DNA of 64,000 nt, taken from NCBI RefSeq assembly GCF_014642735.1, contig NZ_BMIV01000005.1, forward strand, positions 174,269-238,268. The letters run 5' to 3'. Positions 9,599 to 17,869 of the stretch are shown here, piece after piece. A program made the translations under genes and the position numbers. A model generated the notes under the pieces. That model was not told the DNA's origin. It saw only the letters and a program-made list of their open reading frames with translations, and ran no database searches. The DNA is from Paracoccus acridae. Lineage in GTDB: Bacteria > Pseudomonadota > Alphaproteobacteria > Rhodobacterales > Rhodobacteraceae. How positions within the stretch are numbered: the stretch's first letter is position 1; every line of letters starts with the position of its first letter.

Positions 9599-10473
9599 CG
9601 GGACGCAAGGGCATCATTCTGGCAGGCGGCTCGGGGACGCGCCTTTATCCGATCACGATGGGCGTTTCGAAACAGCTTCTTCCGCTTTATGACAAGCCGA
9701 TGGTCTATTATCCCATCAGCGTGCTGATGCTGGCCGGCATTCGCGAGATCGCGATCATTACCACGCCCGAGGATCAGGGACAATTCCAGCGGCTGCTTGG
9801 AACGGGCGAGCAATGGGGGCTGCGGTTCGAATGGATCATCCAGCCTTCGCCCGACGGCCTGGCCCAGGCCTATCTGCTGGCCGAGGATTTCCTGGCGGGG
9901 GCGCCATCGGCCATGGTGCTGGGGGACAACATCTTCTTCGGCCATGGCCTGCCCGAACTTCTGAAGGCGGCGGATCAGCGGATCAGCGGCGGGACGGTCT
10001 TCGGCTATCGGGTTTCGGATCCCGAACGGTATGGCGTGGTCGATTTCCAATCCGACGGCCGGGTTCGCGCGATCATCGAAAAGCCGGAACTGCCACCGTC
10101 GAACTTTGCCGTGACGGGCCTTTATTTCCTGGATGCCTCGGCCTCGGAACGTGCCCGGCAAGTCAAGCCTTCCGAACGGGGCGAGCTTGAGATCACGACG
10201 CTTCTGGAAAGCTATCTTCGCGACGGCAGCCTGACGGTCGAAAAGATGGGGCGCGGCTTTGCCTGGCTGGATACCGGCACCCATGGCAGCCTGCTGGATG
10301 CGGGAAACTTCGTGCGCACGCTGGAAAAGCGCCAGGGCTTGCAGACGGGCTGCCCCGAGGAGATCGCCTTCGAGGCCGGCTGGATTTCCGAAGATGCCTT
10401 GCGTGAACAGGCGCAACGGTTTTCCAAGAATGCCTATGGTCGTTACCTGATGGGATTGCTGGGCGCGCGCTGA
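9595..10473 (+). CDS. rfbA: Glucose-1-phosphate thymidylyltransferase
   Basis: RmlA/RfbA starts the pathway by making dTDP-glucose from glucose-1-phosphate and dTTP. The 292-residue nucleotidyltransferase has the signature ILAGGSGTRLYPIT (8-21) followed by SKQLLPLYDKPMVYYP (25-40). The length is typical. It is the last gene of the rml set. Its final 31 bases overlap, tail to tail, the end of the glycosyltransferase coded on the other strand. Confidence 0.97.
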   Translation: MTGRKGIILAGGSGTRLYPITMGVSKQLLPLYDKPMVYYPISVLMLAGIREIAIITTPEDQGQFQRLLGTGEQWGLRFEWIIQPSPDGLAQAYLLAEDFLAGAPSAMVLGDNIFFGHGLPELLKAADQRISGGTVFGYRVSDPERYGVVDFQSDGRVRAIIEKPELPPSNFAVTGLYFLDASASERARQVKPSERGELEITTLLESYLRDGSLTVEKMGRGFAWLDTGTHGSLLDAGNFVRTLEKRQGLQTGCPEEIAFEAGWISEDALREQAQRFSKNAYGRYLMGLLGAR

Positions 10474-11415
10474 CGCAGCCTGCCCAGAAAGGCCGCGGCA
10501 AACAGGGCCGCAGACCCTGCGCCGGTCTGCCGGTAAAGCCCCAGTTGCGCCATGCTGCACGCGGCAAGCGGCCCGTGCTGCCGCAGGGCTGCGCCGAAAC
10601 GATCCAGGATCAGGCGGTTTTCCGGCAGCAGCTCCGATCGGACAGCATCCAGGGCCGCATGGTTGGCAGCCAGCCAGCCGCCATAATCCCTGCGAGAAGC
10701 ATGGCGATCCGCTGCGACATCGCGGCAGCCGTATCGTTGCGGCCCATCACGCTGCGGGCGTGCTGGCGATAGAACAAGGCTGGTCGCGGATCATGGATGA
10801 ACGCCGCGCCGGCGCCCGAGGTGACCTGAAAGGCCCACCAGTCATGCGACTCGATATCCCGCGCCCGGGCCTCTGGGGCGCAGCGGCGCAGGATCGCGGC
10901 GGCGGGCGCATTGAAGACCGAGGTATTGCCCGCCATGATCGCCTGGACCAGGGCATTGCGAAATCCCAGGGGCCGCCGGAAATGGCGGGACTCGGCTGTC
11001 GGAACCAGGGCTGCATCGGTGATGATCGTGCGGGACGCATAATGGGCGGGGCCGTCCTGTCGTGACAGCGCGGCCACGGCGCGGCCAGCTTGTCGGGGAA
11101 CCACACATCATCCTGGTCGCAGAAGGCGATCATGCCGTCTGTCGCGGCCGACAGCAGATGGAGGAAGTTCTGGGTGGCGCCCCGGCGCGGTCCGTCGATG
11201 ATCCGAACCTGCCCCGCAGGGCGCCTGGCCGCGAAATCCGCTGCAATGTCGCGCGTCCCGTCATCCGATCCGTCATCCGAGACGATCAGTCGCCAGTTCC
11301 GGTGCGTCTGTGCGGCGATGCTGTCCAGTTGCGCTTCGATGAAGGATGCGCCGCGATAGCTGGCCAGAAGGATCGTCACGCAATGGTCATGGGCTGGAAA
11401 GGCAGATCGGTCCAC
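10443..11415 (-). pseudogene. Family 2 glycosyltransferase, rhamnosyltransferase-like, with two frameshifts
   Basis: The gene is open in three successive frames, so as read it is broken. The first frame (from 11415) holds the GT-A start TILLASYRGASFIEAQLDSI, the SDDGSDDGT nucleotide-sugar motif and FCDQDDVWFPDK, typical of GT2 rhamnosyltransferase-like enzymes. Near 11085-11092 the sense passes into a second frame (RAVAALSRQDGPAHY onward). Near 10688 it passes into a third, which runs to the TAA at 10443-10445 (LAANHAALDAVRSELL and so on). Each shift is explained by one missing base, the second in a run of G. The continuous similarity suggests either a very recent pseudogene or assembly errors. 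Its place beside dTDP-rhamnose genes suggests rhamnose as donor. Confidence 0.8.
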
Positions 11416-11476
11416 CGGCTGTGTCCTTGGTCGGGCAGGGCCGGTTTCTGCCCTGCCGCCCGCGCCGATGCAACCG

Positions 11477-12067
11477 TCAGCCCGCCTGCCGGGCGATATC
11501 CTCGATCAGCACGGCCTTGACGGACAGGTCGGTGCTGGCCTGCGCCGCCTTCTGCAATCGTTCGCGCAAGGGGGCCAGCCGGGCCTCGGACGTGAAGTTG
11601 CCGTCAAATCCGCCTGTATTGGCATGGATCAGCAATTCGCGCAGCAGCGCGTCCCGCAACCGGTGTTCCTGCTGCTTCATGGCGGGCAGGTCGGCGCCGC
11701 CCGTCTCGATCGTCAGGGTCAGGATCATCACCGCGCCCATGTCCCCGTTCCGCATCAAGGGCACGAAGAACTGGCTCGGGAAGGTGAACCAGCCCTCGGC
11801 AGGGGCGGCCGTTTCCCCATGGCCGCCCTGGCCCCCGCCATGATCGCCGGCTGCGGCATGATCGTCGGCGGGTGGCGGGGCCGGGTGATCCGATGCCGTC
11901 TTGGCATGGCCATCGGGGGCGGCGCCGTCTTCCGCCGCACCGTGATTGCCGGACGTCGCCCCGGTTGCGGCATGACCGCCTTCCTGGGCGGGGCGCAGCA
12001 TCTCTCCGGTTGCGACGCCGCCCACCAGGGCCAGAACGGGGATCAGAAGGGGCAAAAGCTTCTTCAT
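11477..12067 (-). CDS. fliL: FliL-like flagellar basal-body associated protein
   Basis: FliL is an inner-membrane protein that surrounds and supports the stator. This 196-residue protein has one N-terminal hydrophobic segment (about 4-21), then a long linker rich in His, Ala, Gly and Pro (about 28-90), then the FliL core with FVPLMRNGDMGAVMILTLTI and a C-terminal helix ending IEDIARQAG. The linker is much richer in His than usual. It is the last gene of the flgB-to-fliL run, 11 bases after flgH. The remote similarity of FliL proteins makes the name less certain than for its neighbours. Confidence 0.78.
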   Translation of the reverse strand: MKKLLPLLIPVLALVGGVATGEMLRPAQEGGHAATGATSGNHGAAEDGAAPDGHAKTASDHPAPPPADDHAAAGDHGGGQGGHGETAAPAEGWFTFPSQFFVPLMRNGDMGAVMILTLTIETGGADLPAMKQQEHRLRDALLRELLIHANTGGFDGNFTSEARLAPLRERLQKAAQASTDLSVKAVLIEDIARQAG

Positions 12068-12078
12068 CGGCGGATACC

Positions 12079-12804
12079 TCAGTAGGGCAGGATCACATCG
12101 ACGATCTGCTGGCCAAAGCGGGGCTGCTGCACATCGGTGATCTGCCCGCGTCCGCCATAGGAGATGCGCGCCCCCGCGATGCGGTCATAGGCGATCTCGT
12201 TGCTGCGGTCGATATCGGCGGGGCGGACGAAGCCGCTGACGGTCAGTTCGCGCAATTCATAGTTCACACGGACTTCCTGCGTGCCCTCGATCTGCAGGGT
12301 GCCGTTGGGCAGGGTGTCGATGACGGTGGCCGCCACCCGCAGGGTCAGCTTGTCGCGGCGGGTGATGTTGCCGCTGCCCTTGTAGGTCGAGGACGATTCC
12401 GCCTCGGCCAGGTTGTCGAAGCTGGCGCCTTCGGGCAGCTTCTCGTTCAGGCGCTGCGGGATGCCGATCATCTGCGGGATCGACACGCTTTCGCCGGACT
12501 GGCGGCTGCGCCCCGAGGTGTTGGTCATCTGCGCCTCGTCGTCGATCTCGATCACCACCGTCAGGATGTCGCCGCGCGTCGCCGCCCGCCTGTCGCTGAT
12601 CAGGGACGAGGTGGTCCCGGCCCACAGCGACGCTGCCGCCTCGGGGCGGCCGGAATCGACGGGGATCTCCAAAGGCGGGTTGGTCATGGCGATGAACTCC
12701 TCGCTGTTGCGCGGAGAGGTCAGGCTGGGCGGCTTTCCCAGGTGATCGGCGCGCGCGCAGGCCGAAGCCGCCAGGACGAGGCAGAGCAGGGGAATGGTTT
12801 TCAT
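12079..12804 (-). CDS. flgH: Flagellar L-ring protein FlgH
   Basis: FlgH forms the outer-membrane L ring. The 241-residue precursor has a lipoprotein signal with the lipobox ending LAASAC (Cys16). The body carries the family features LISDRRAATRGDILTVVIEI (about 78-97) and, towards the end, GFVRPADIDRSNEIAYDRIA followed by ISYGGRG. The gene follows flgA after 9 bases in the same operon. Confidence 0.95.
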   Translation of the reverse strand: MKTIPLLCLVLAASACARADHLGKPPSLTSPRNSEEFIAMTNPPLEIPVDSGRPEAAASLWAGTTSSLISDRRAATRGDILTVVIEIDDEAQMTNTSGRSRQSGESVSIPQMIGIPQRLNEKLPEGASFDNLAEAESSSTYKGSGNITRRDKLTLRVAATVIDTLPNGTLQIEGTQEVRVNYELRELTVSGFVRPADIDRSNEIAYDRIAGARISYGGRGQITDVQQPRFGQQIVDVILPY

Positions 12805-12813
12805 CGGTGGTCC

Positions 12814-13227
12814 TTACTTCAGCGCCACAAGGCTGCCGTCCGGCTGGACGACGGCGCTGATCGTTGCGCGGGATTCAAGGTTCATGACGCGGATCACGTC
12901 GCCCGCCGCACCGTCCGACAGCGTCCGGGCGGTGGTGACGATCCGCAGGGCACCCCGCTGGAAGACCAGCGGATGCATCTGGTTGCGCCCGATCAGCCTG
13001 GGGGCCTGCAAGAGCGAGGCCTGCAGCGGGCGGCCTTCGTGGATGGTGATGCGGGTCTGCAGCCCGATGGCCTGGGACGGGTCCGAAAGGCCGGGACGGT
13101 CGCCGTCGATGGCGCGGATGTCGGCGGCGGTGATGACAGTTCCGGCGGGCAGGGTTCGCGCCGCAGCCAGCACCGCCGCGGATGCGGGCAGGGGCGCCAG
13201 GGCCAGAAGAAGAACCAGCCACCGCAT
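12814..13227 (-). CDS. flgA: Flagellar P-ring assembly chaperone FlgA (short form)
   Basis: FlgA is the periplasmic chaperone for FlgI. The 137-residue protein has a signal peptide (about 1-18) and a SAF domain (ARTLPAGTVITAADI near 22-36). A C-terminal beta segment follows. It is shorter than enteric FlgA (about 220 residues) because the N-terminal region is lacking, a form common in alphaproteobacteria. The start overlaps the stop of flgG by one base. The context between flgG and flgH supports the call. Confidence 0.88.
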   Translation of the reverse strand: MRWLVLLLALAPLPASAAVLAAARTLPAGTVITAADIRAIDGDRPGLSDPSQAIGLQTRITIHEGRPLQASLLQAPRLIGRNQMHPLVFQRGALRIVTTARTLSDGAAGDVIRVMNLESRATISAVVQPDGSLVALK

Positions 13228-14012
13228 CAGCGCACCTGCGTGGTGGCCGCCAGCATCTGGTCGGCGGCGGTGATGACCTTGGCGTTCAGTTCGTATCCGC
13301 GCTGCGCCTTGATCAGTTCGGTGATCTCTCGCACCGAATCGACCGAGCTGTCCTCCAGATAGCCCTGGCGCAGCGTGCCCAAACCGTCCTGCCCCGGCGT
13401 CGTCACCTGGGGCGTGCCGGATGCGGCGGTTTCCAGGAACAGGTTCGAGCCGATCGCCTCGAGCCCCTTTTCGTTGGAAAAGCCTGCCAATGTCAGTTGG
13501 CCCAGCAGCTCGGGTTCGACCTGGTCGCTGAAATAGGCGTAAACCTCGCCCGCCGCGTTGATGGAAATGGTGCTCGCGTCGTCGGGGATGGTGATGCCCG
13601 GTACGACCGGATAGCCGTCCGAGGTCACGATCAGCCCGTCGGGCGACCGCTTCAACCCGCCGTCGCGGGTATAGGCCGAAAGGCCGGAAGGCAGCGTCAC
13701 CTCGATATAGCCCTCGCCGTCGATGGCCAGGTCCAGGTCGCCCTCGGTCTGGGTCAAGGCGCCTTGTTGCAGATTGACGCTGACCGCCGTAGGGCGCACC
13801 CCCAGGCCCAGTTGCACGCCTGCAGGAATGACGGTGCCGTCGGCGGCGGTCACGGTGCCGGGACGGGTGGCCTGCTGGTAATGCAGGTCGGCGAATTCCG
13901 CGCGCCGGGCGTTGTAGCCGGTGGTGGACATGTTGGCGAGGTTGTTCGAAATGACCTCGACACGGGTCTGCTGCGCGCTCATGCCGGTCGCGGCGATCTG
14001 CAGGGCTCTCAT
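13227..14012 (-). CDS. flgG: Flagellar distal rod protein FlgG
   Basis: FlgG builds the distal rod that passes through the P and L rings. The 261-residue protein opens with MRALQIAATGMSAQQTRVEV and NNLANMSTTGYNARR. Its middle carries DLAIDGEGYIEV, and it closes with ITELIKAQRGYELNAKVI, all classical for FlgG. The length is the family's usual. It sits 11 bases after flgF and touches flgA. Confidence 0.97.
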   Translation of the reverse strand: MRALQIAATGMSAQQTRVEVISNNLANMSTTGYNARRAEFADLHYQQATRPGTVTAADGTVIPAGVQLGLGVRPTAVSVNLQQGALTQTEGDLDLAIDGEGYIEVTLPSGLSAYTRDGGLKRSPDGLIVTSDGYPVVPGITIPDDASTISINAAGEVYAYFSDQVEPELLGQLTLAGFSNEKGLEAIGSNLFLETAASGTPQVTTPGQDGLGTLRQGYLEDSSVDSVREITELIKAQRGYELNAKVITAADQMLAATTQVR

Positions 14013-14023
14013 GGCTGGTCCTT

Positions 14024-14740
14024 TCAGCGGGTCATGCCGGAGATCGCGCTGCGGATGCGCTGATCTTCGCGGTCAAGGAAGGATTGGCCCAGTTCGTAGG
14101 CACGCTGGACCTCGATCATGCGGGTGATCTCGAAAACGGAATCGACGTTGGATTCTTCCAGGAAGCCTTGGCGGATACGGGCGTCGTCGACGGGTTCGGG
14201 CGCGGCGTCGGTCGTGAAGGTGGTGCCGCCCTGGCGGGTCAGTTGCGCATCCTGAGGCGCGGCGAAGACGCCGATCTTGCCGAAGGCCACGCCGTTCGCG
14301 GACAGGGTCCCATCAGCGCCGACTGCGACCTCGCTGGCGCCTGCGGGAACGATGATCGGTGCCATCCCCTCGTCCAGAAGACGGAAGCCGTCGGCGGTCA
14401 TCAATTCGCCCTCGGCGGACGGCAAGAAGGCGCCCGCGCGGGTCAGGCGGTTGCCGTCGGGCGTCTCGACCAGAAAGAAGCCCTCACCCTCGATCGCCAG
14501 GTCATAGTTGCCGTTGGTTTGGGTCAGCACGCCCTGGTTCAGATCCAGCATCCGGCCGCGCGCATGGGCCATCGACAGCGTGTCGCCGCTTCGGTCCAGG
14601 GCGGACAGGTGTTCGGCGAAGATCACCCCTTCGCGGCGAAAGCCGGTGGTATTTGCGTTGGCGATGTTGTTGGCCACCACCCGCATCTCGGCCATCAGCC
14701 CTGCCTGCCGGGTCAGCGTCGCATAGATCGCGTTGTCCAT
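14024..14740 (-). CDS. flgF: Flagellar proximal rod protein FlgF
   Basis: FlgF is one of the proximal rod proteins. The 238-residue protein has the axial N-terminus ANNIANANTTGFRREGV, a central DLAIEGEGFFLVETPDGNRL and a C-terminal ITRMIEVQRAYELGQSF. It is shorter than FlgG and lies between fliQ and flgG, its usual place in Rhodobacterales. The start lies 3 bases after the fliQ stop. Confidence 0.95.
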   Translation of the reverse strand: MDNAIYATLTRQAGLMAEMRVVANNIANANTTGFRREGVIFAEHLSALDRSGDTLSMAHARGRMLDLNQGVLTQTNGNYDLAIEGEGFFLVETPDGNRLTRAGAFLPSAEGELMTADGFRLLDEGMAPIIVPAGASEVAVGADGTLSANGVAFGKIGVFAAPQDAQLTRQGGTTFTTDAAPEPVDDARIRQGFLEESNVDSVFEITRMIEVQRAYELGQSFLDREDQRIRSAISGMTR

Positions 14741-14742
14741 GG

Positions 14743-15009
14743 TCAGCTTCCCGCGATCAGCGGAATGATCTGGCCGATGTAGAAATCGGACAGGGCGGTG
14801 GTCATGAAGCTCATGGTCACCCAGAAGACGGCCAGCATCAGCCCGACCTTGGGCACGAAGGTCAATGTCATCTCCTGGACCGAGGTCAGCGCCTGGAACA
14901 GCCCGATCACGACCCCCGCGATCAGCGCGACCGCCAGCATCGGTGCCGAGATGCGGACCGCGATCAGCAGCGCCTGGCGCAGCATGTCGAACAGCAGCGT
15001 TTCATCCAT
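14743..15009 (-). CDS. fliQ: Flagellar export-gate protein FliQ
   Basis: FliQ is a small membrane component of the flagellar type III export gate. The 88-residue protein has two hydrophobic hairpin segments (about 16-40 and 50-75) and the motif QALTSVQEMTLTFVPK between them, which is conserved in the FliQ/SctS family. It follows fliE by 3 bases. The other gate genes fliP, fliR, flhA and flhB are not in this window. Confidence 0.94.
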   Translation of the reverse strand: MDETLLFDMLRQALLIAVRISAPMLAVALIAGVVIGLFQALTSVQEMTLTFVPKVGLMLAVFWVTMSFMTTALSDFYIGQIIPLIAGS

Positions 15010-15012
15010 GGA

Positions 15013-15297
15013 TCACACCGGCATCCGCAGGATTTCCTGATAGGCCTCGACCACCTTGTCGCGGATGGCGACAACGGTTTCCAAGGCGACCTCGGCTTCG
15101 GCGATGGTCTGGACCAGGCGGTGCGTTTCCACCTGGCCGGTCATGGCGCCGGTTGCGACCTGATCCACCTTGCCCATCTGGGCGGCGAAATCCTCGGCCG
15201 CGTTCGACAGCGCCTGGACGGCGGGACCGGGCTGGCCCGGCGCCACGGCGGTGCGGGCGGCGGAATAGGCAGTGGCTGCATTCAGACTGGTGAACAT
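15013..15297 (-). CDS. fliE: Flagellar hook-basal body protein FliE
   Basis: FliE connects the MS ring to the rod. The 94-residue protein has the family C-terminal region ALETVVAIRDKVVEAYQEIL (about 71-90) and a preceding helix with FAAQMGKVDQVATGAM. It lies between flgC and fliQ, the usual order. The gap to flgC is 11 bases. Confidence 0.93.
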   Translation of the reverse strand: MFTSLNAATAYSAARTAVAPGQPGPAVQALSNAAEDFAAQMGKVDQVATGAMTGQVETHRLVQTIAEAEVALETVVAIRDKVVEAYQEILRMPV

Positions 15298-15308
15298 GGG
15301 CGACCTTT

Positions 15309-15701
15309 CTAGCGGCGCAGAAGTTCCAGAAGCGACGCGCCCATCTGGCGCGTCTGCTCGAACATTTTCAGGTTGGCCTCATAGCTGCGGCCCGCCTCGC
15401 GGGAATCCGCGATTTCGATCACCAGATCGACATTGGAGCCGAGGTAATAGCCGTCCTCGTCCGCCAGGGGATGCGAGGGATCGTAAAGGCGGGGCAGTTC
15501 CGATCGGTCCAGCCGCAGCTTCGAAGCCTCGACCTCGCCGGTCGGGCGGCCGAAGCGGGTCGCCTCCTCGAAGGTGACAAGCTTGCGGCGATAGCCGGGC
15601 GTGTCGGCATTGGCGATGTTTTCGGCCGTGTGGCGCAGGCGTTCGCTTTGGGCGCGCATCCCGGACGCGGCCAGGTGCAGGGCGGAAACGGGACGGTCCA
15701 T
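15309..15701 (-). CDS. flgC: Flagellar proximal rod protein FlgC
   Basis: FlgC is a proximal rod protein. The 130-residue protein has ALHLAASGMRAQSERLRHTA near its start, then ENIANADTPGYRRK, and ends with EANLKMFEQTRQMGASLLEL. I place the start at the ATG at 15701, which overlaps the flgB stop in TGATG; a GTG three bases earlier is also possible. A GGAGGGG sequence just upstream would serve either start. Confidence 0.95.
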   Translation of the reverse strand: MDRPVSALHLAASGMRAQSERLRHTAENIANADTPGYRRKLVTFEEATRFGRPTGEVEASKLRLDRSELPRLYDPSHPLADEDGYYLGSNVDLVIEIADSREAGRSYEANLKMFEQTRQMGASLLELLRR

Positions 15702-16087
15702 CACCCCCTCCGCCCGATGCTGGTGCGCATCAGATCGAGCGCCGAGCTGTAGATGCCAAGCGACAGGTCGTGCCCGCGCTTGACCTCGGCCGCCTTCAGC
15801 ATCTCCTCCTCGAGCGCGACGGAATTGCCGTTGGGCGACACGCCGCTTTCAACGGGCATCTGGCGCGTCAGGGGCGACCATTCGGGCGTGGCCAGATGGC
15901 GCGGGTCCGTGGTCCGCATCGCGGAGAACGCCGCGCTGCGATAGCTGTCGGCGAAGGACGTCACATCCTTGGCCTTGAATCCGGGTGTATCGGCATTGGC
16001 CACATTGCGGGCGACGACAAGATGCCGCTCGCTGGCATGGGCACCCAGGGCGCGGGCCATGCGCATCATTTCGATCTTTTCAAACAT
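15701..16087 (-). CDS. flgB: Flagellar proximal rod protein FlgB
   Basis: FlgB is the first rod protein of this operon. The 128-residue protein carries ARNVANADTPGFKAKDV (about 27-43) and a C-terminal helix with EEEMLKAAEVKRGHDLSL. The same frame stays open far upstream to 16624, but the ATG at 16087 has a good GAGGAG ribosome binding site and gives the usual length. In many Rhodobacterales fliI precedes flgB; here a gene-poor stretch and a tRNA occupy that place. Confidence 0.95.
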   Translation of the reverse strand: MFEKIEMMRMARALGAHASERHLVVARNVANADTPGFKAKDVTSFADSYRSAAFSAMRTTDPRHLATPEWSPLTRQMPVESGVSPNGNSVALEEEMLKAAEVKRGHDLSLGIYSSALDLMRTSIGRRG

Positions 16088-16636
16088 GAGGCTTCTCCTC
16101 ATTGGCGATAATCCGGTCTTAACCGCGATTCGTTTAGAAACGGTTGAGAGGGCCGAAATTCGGCGCGATGTGCCAATGGAGCCTGAGTATCGACGGAGCG
16201 CCGATCCTTGCGGGAAAAGGCCAGGTGCCTCAGATCGTCGGTTGGATCGGTCCTGCGCGGAAGACCTGCCGATCAAGGAACCAGGAGGCATCCGATGGTG
16301 ACGGTCACCGGCTGGCGCCAGACGATTGGCGTGAAACGCGCTGCACTGACCGGTGGCATCCTGGAGAAGCGGTGGACCCCACGGCAAACCATTGAGTCGC
16401 TGTTTGCGTCTAGAAGCGCGGCGCCGGGGATGGGTGCTGACGTCGATGAGGTTGCCGCTGACGCCAAAGCTTCCTTTGCATTGAGGAGGCTGATGCCTCA
16501 CGACCGGGTGGCTTTGGGGCTGGACTGTTTTCTCGACGAAAAATTTCGGGCGGCGAACAGTCCCCCGGATTCGGTCAGGGCTTTTGTCCCAAACCGAGAT
16601 CTGCGGGCAAAATGGCAAAGCCAAGCTGTTGAAATC
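16088..16636. other. 549-base stretch without a convincing gene, between flgB and tRNA-Arg
   Basis: I see no recognisable protein in any frame. An open frame on + (16208-16642) ends at the tRNA and matches no family I know; its codon use is poor. The flgB frame also stays open here by chance. A TTAACC half-site resembling part of a CtrA site lies at 16119-16124, about 32 bases upstream of flgB, so the flgB promoter is probably in the last 100 bases of this stretch. Confidence 0.5.
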
Positions 16637-16713
16637 TGGTGACCCCGACAGGACTTGAACCTGTAACCTGCCCCTTAGGAGGGGGCTGCTCTATCCAGTT
16701 GAGCCACGGGGCC
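16637..16713 (-). tRNA. tRNA-Arg (anticodon CCT), CCA encoded
   Basis: The minus strand folds into a complete cloverleaf. The acceptor arm GGCCCCG pairs with CGGGGTC with one G-T wobble. The D arm is GCTC/GAGC. The anticodon stem GCCCC/GGGGC encloses the loop CTCCTAA with anticodon CCT. The T arm is ACAGG-TTCAAGT-CCTGT. The discriminator A is followed by an encoded CCA at 16639-16637. Confidence 0.97.
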
Positions 16714-16811
16714 GCCTTTGCCCTTTTGACCCGTGACAAGGCATTTGGCAAGGTTGTCGCGGGGTCGGACGAACGCTAACATCGGGCAAAGACCTGATCT
16801 TCCGGTGCCAG

Positions 16812-17831
16812 ATGAACGTCCCCAGACCCCGCCGCCCCTTGACCCTTCGGGACGTGTCCGAGGCATCCGGCGTGTCCGAAATGACCGTCAGCCGGGTCTT
16901 GCGCAACCGGGGCGACGTGTCGGCCGCCACGCGGGAAAAGGTGCTGACGGCTGCCAAGACACTGGGCTATGTCCCCAACAAGATCGCGGGCGGGCTGGCA
17001 AGCCAGCGGGTCAACCTTGTCGCGGTGGTGATCCCGTCCCTGTCGAACCTGGTCTTTCCCGATGTGCTGGGGGGCGTGTCGGCGGAACTGGACGATACCG
17101 GCCTGCAGCCCGTGATCGGCGTCACCAATTATTCCCCCGCGCGAGAGGAGATGGTGCTGTACGACATGCTGTCCTGGCGACCGTCCGGGGTCATCCTGGC
17201 GGGGCTGGAACACAGCAAGGCATCGCGCGCGATGCTGGCGAATTCAGGAATTCCTGTGGTCGAGATCATGGATATCGACGGCGAGGGCATCGACACCATC
17301 GTCGGCATTTCCCATCGCCGCGCAGGGCGGGAAATGGCTGCCCGGATCCTGGCTGCGGGCTATCGCCGGATCGGCTTCGTCGGCACCCACATGCCCGAGG
17401 ATCACCGCGCCAGAAAACGCCTGGCGGGGTTCGAGGAGGGCTTGGCCGAGGCGGGCGTCACGCTGGAGGCGCGCGAATACTACCAAGGCGGATCCTCGCT
17501 GCTGAAGGGGCGCGAGTTGACCGAGCGGATCCTGACCCGCGCGCCGGACCTGGATTTCCTTTATTTCTCGAACGACATGATCGGGGCAGGGGGGCTGCTG
17601 CATTGCCTGGACAAGGGATACGACATCCCGGGCCGCATCGGGCTTGCCGGCTTCAATGGCGTCGATCTGCTGGACGGGCTGCCGGTGCGCCTGGCCACGA
17701 CCGATGCAAGGCGCGTCGATATCGGCAGGCGCGCGGCCCGGCTGGTCGCTGGCAAGGACATCATCCCCGAAGACCGGATCGTCGCGTTGACGCCAACCTT
17801 CCTGCCCGGGGACACGATCCGTCATGGCTGA
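16812..17831 (+). CDS. LacI-family transcriptional regulator
   Basis: The 339-residue protein has an N-terminal LacI-type helix-turn-helix (TLRDVSEASGVSEMTVSRVL, about 10-29), the hinge VPNKIAGGLASQRV, and a periplasmic-binding-protein-like effector domain with SNDMIGAGGLLHCLDKG and VGISHRRAGREMAARIL. It resembles the gluconate-repressor GntR subgroup. No sugar transport or catabolic operon lies beside it, so the regulated genes and the effector are unknown. The next gene, a peptidase, follows after 38 bases on the same strand but looks unrelated. Confidence 0.92.
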   Translation: MNVPRPRRPLTLRDVSEASGVSEMTVSRVLRNRGDVSAATREKVLTAAKTLGYVPNKIAGGLASQRVNLVAVVIPSLSNLVFPDVLGGVSAELDDTGLQPVIGVTNYSPAREEMVLYDMLSWRPSGVILAGLEHSKASRAMLANSGIPVVEIMDIDGEGIDTIVGISHRRAGREMAARILAAGYRRIGFVGTHMPEDHRARKRLAGFEEGLAEAGVTLEAREYYQGGSSLLKGRELTERILTRAPDLDFLYFSNDMIGAGGLLHCLDKGYDIPGRIGLAGFNGVDLLDGLPVRLATTDARRVDIGRRAARLVAGKDIIPEDRIVALTPTFLPGDTIRHG

Positions 17832-17869
17832 CGCTTGCGGCAGGGGCTTGGGGTGATTAACTCTGCCTC

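Noticed and set aside
16208..16642. Open frame of 144 codons between flgB and the tRNA
   Set aside because: No recognisable domain, no good ribosome binding site, weak codon bias, and it runs into the tRNA gene. I left it as an uncertain stretch.
16637..16713. tRNA-Arg as an integration site of a genomic island
   Set aside because: I found no integrase gene and no repeat of the tRNA 3' end nearby. Only the gene-poor flank hints at it.
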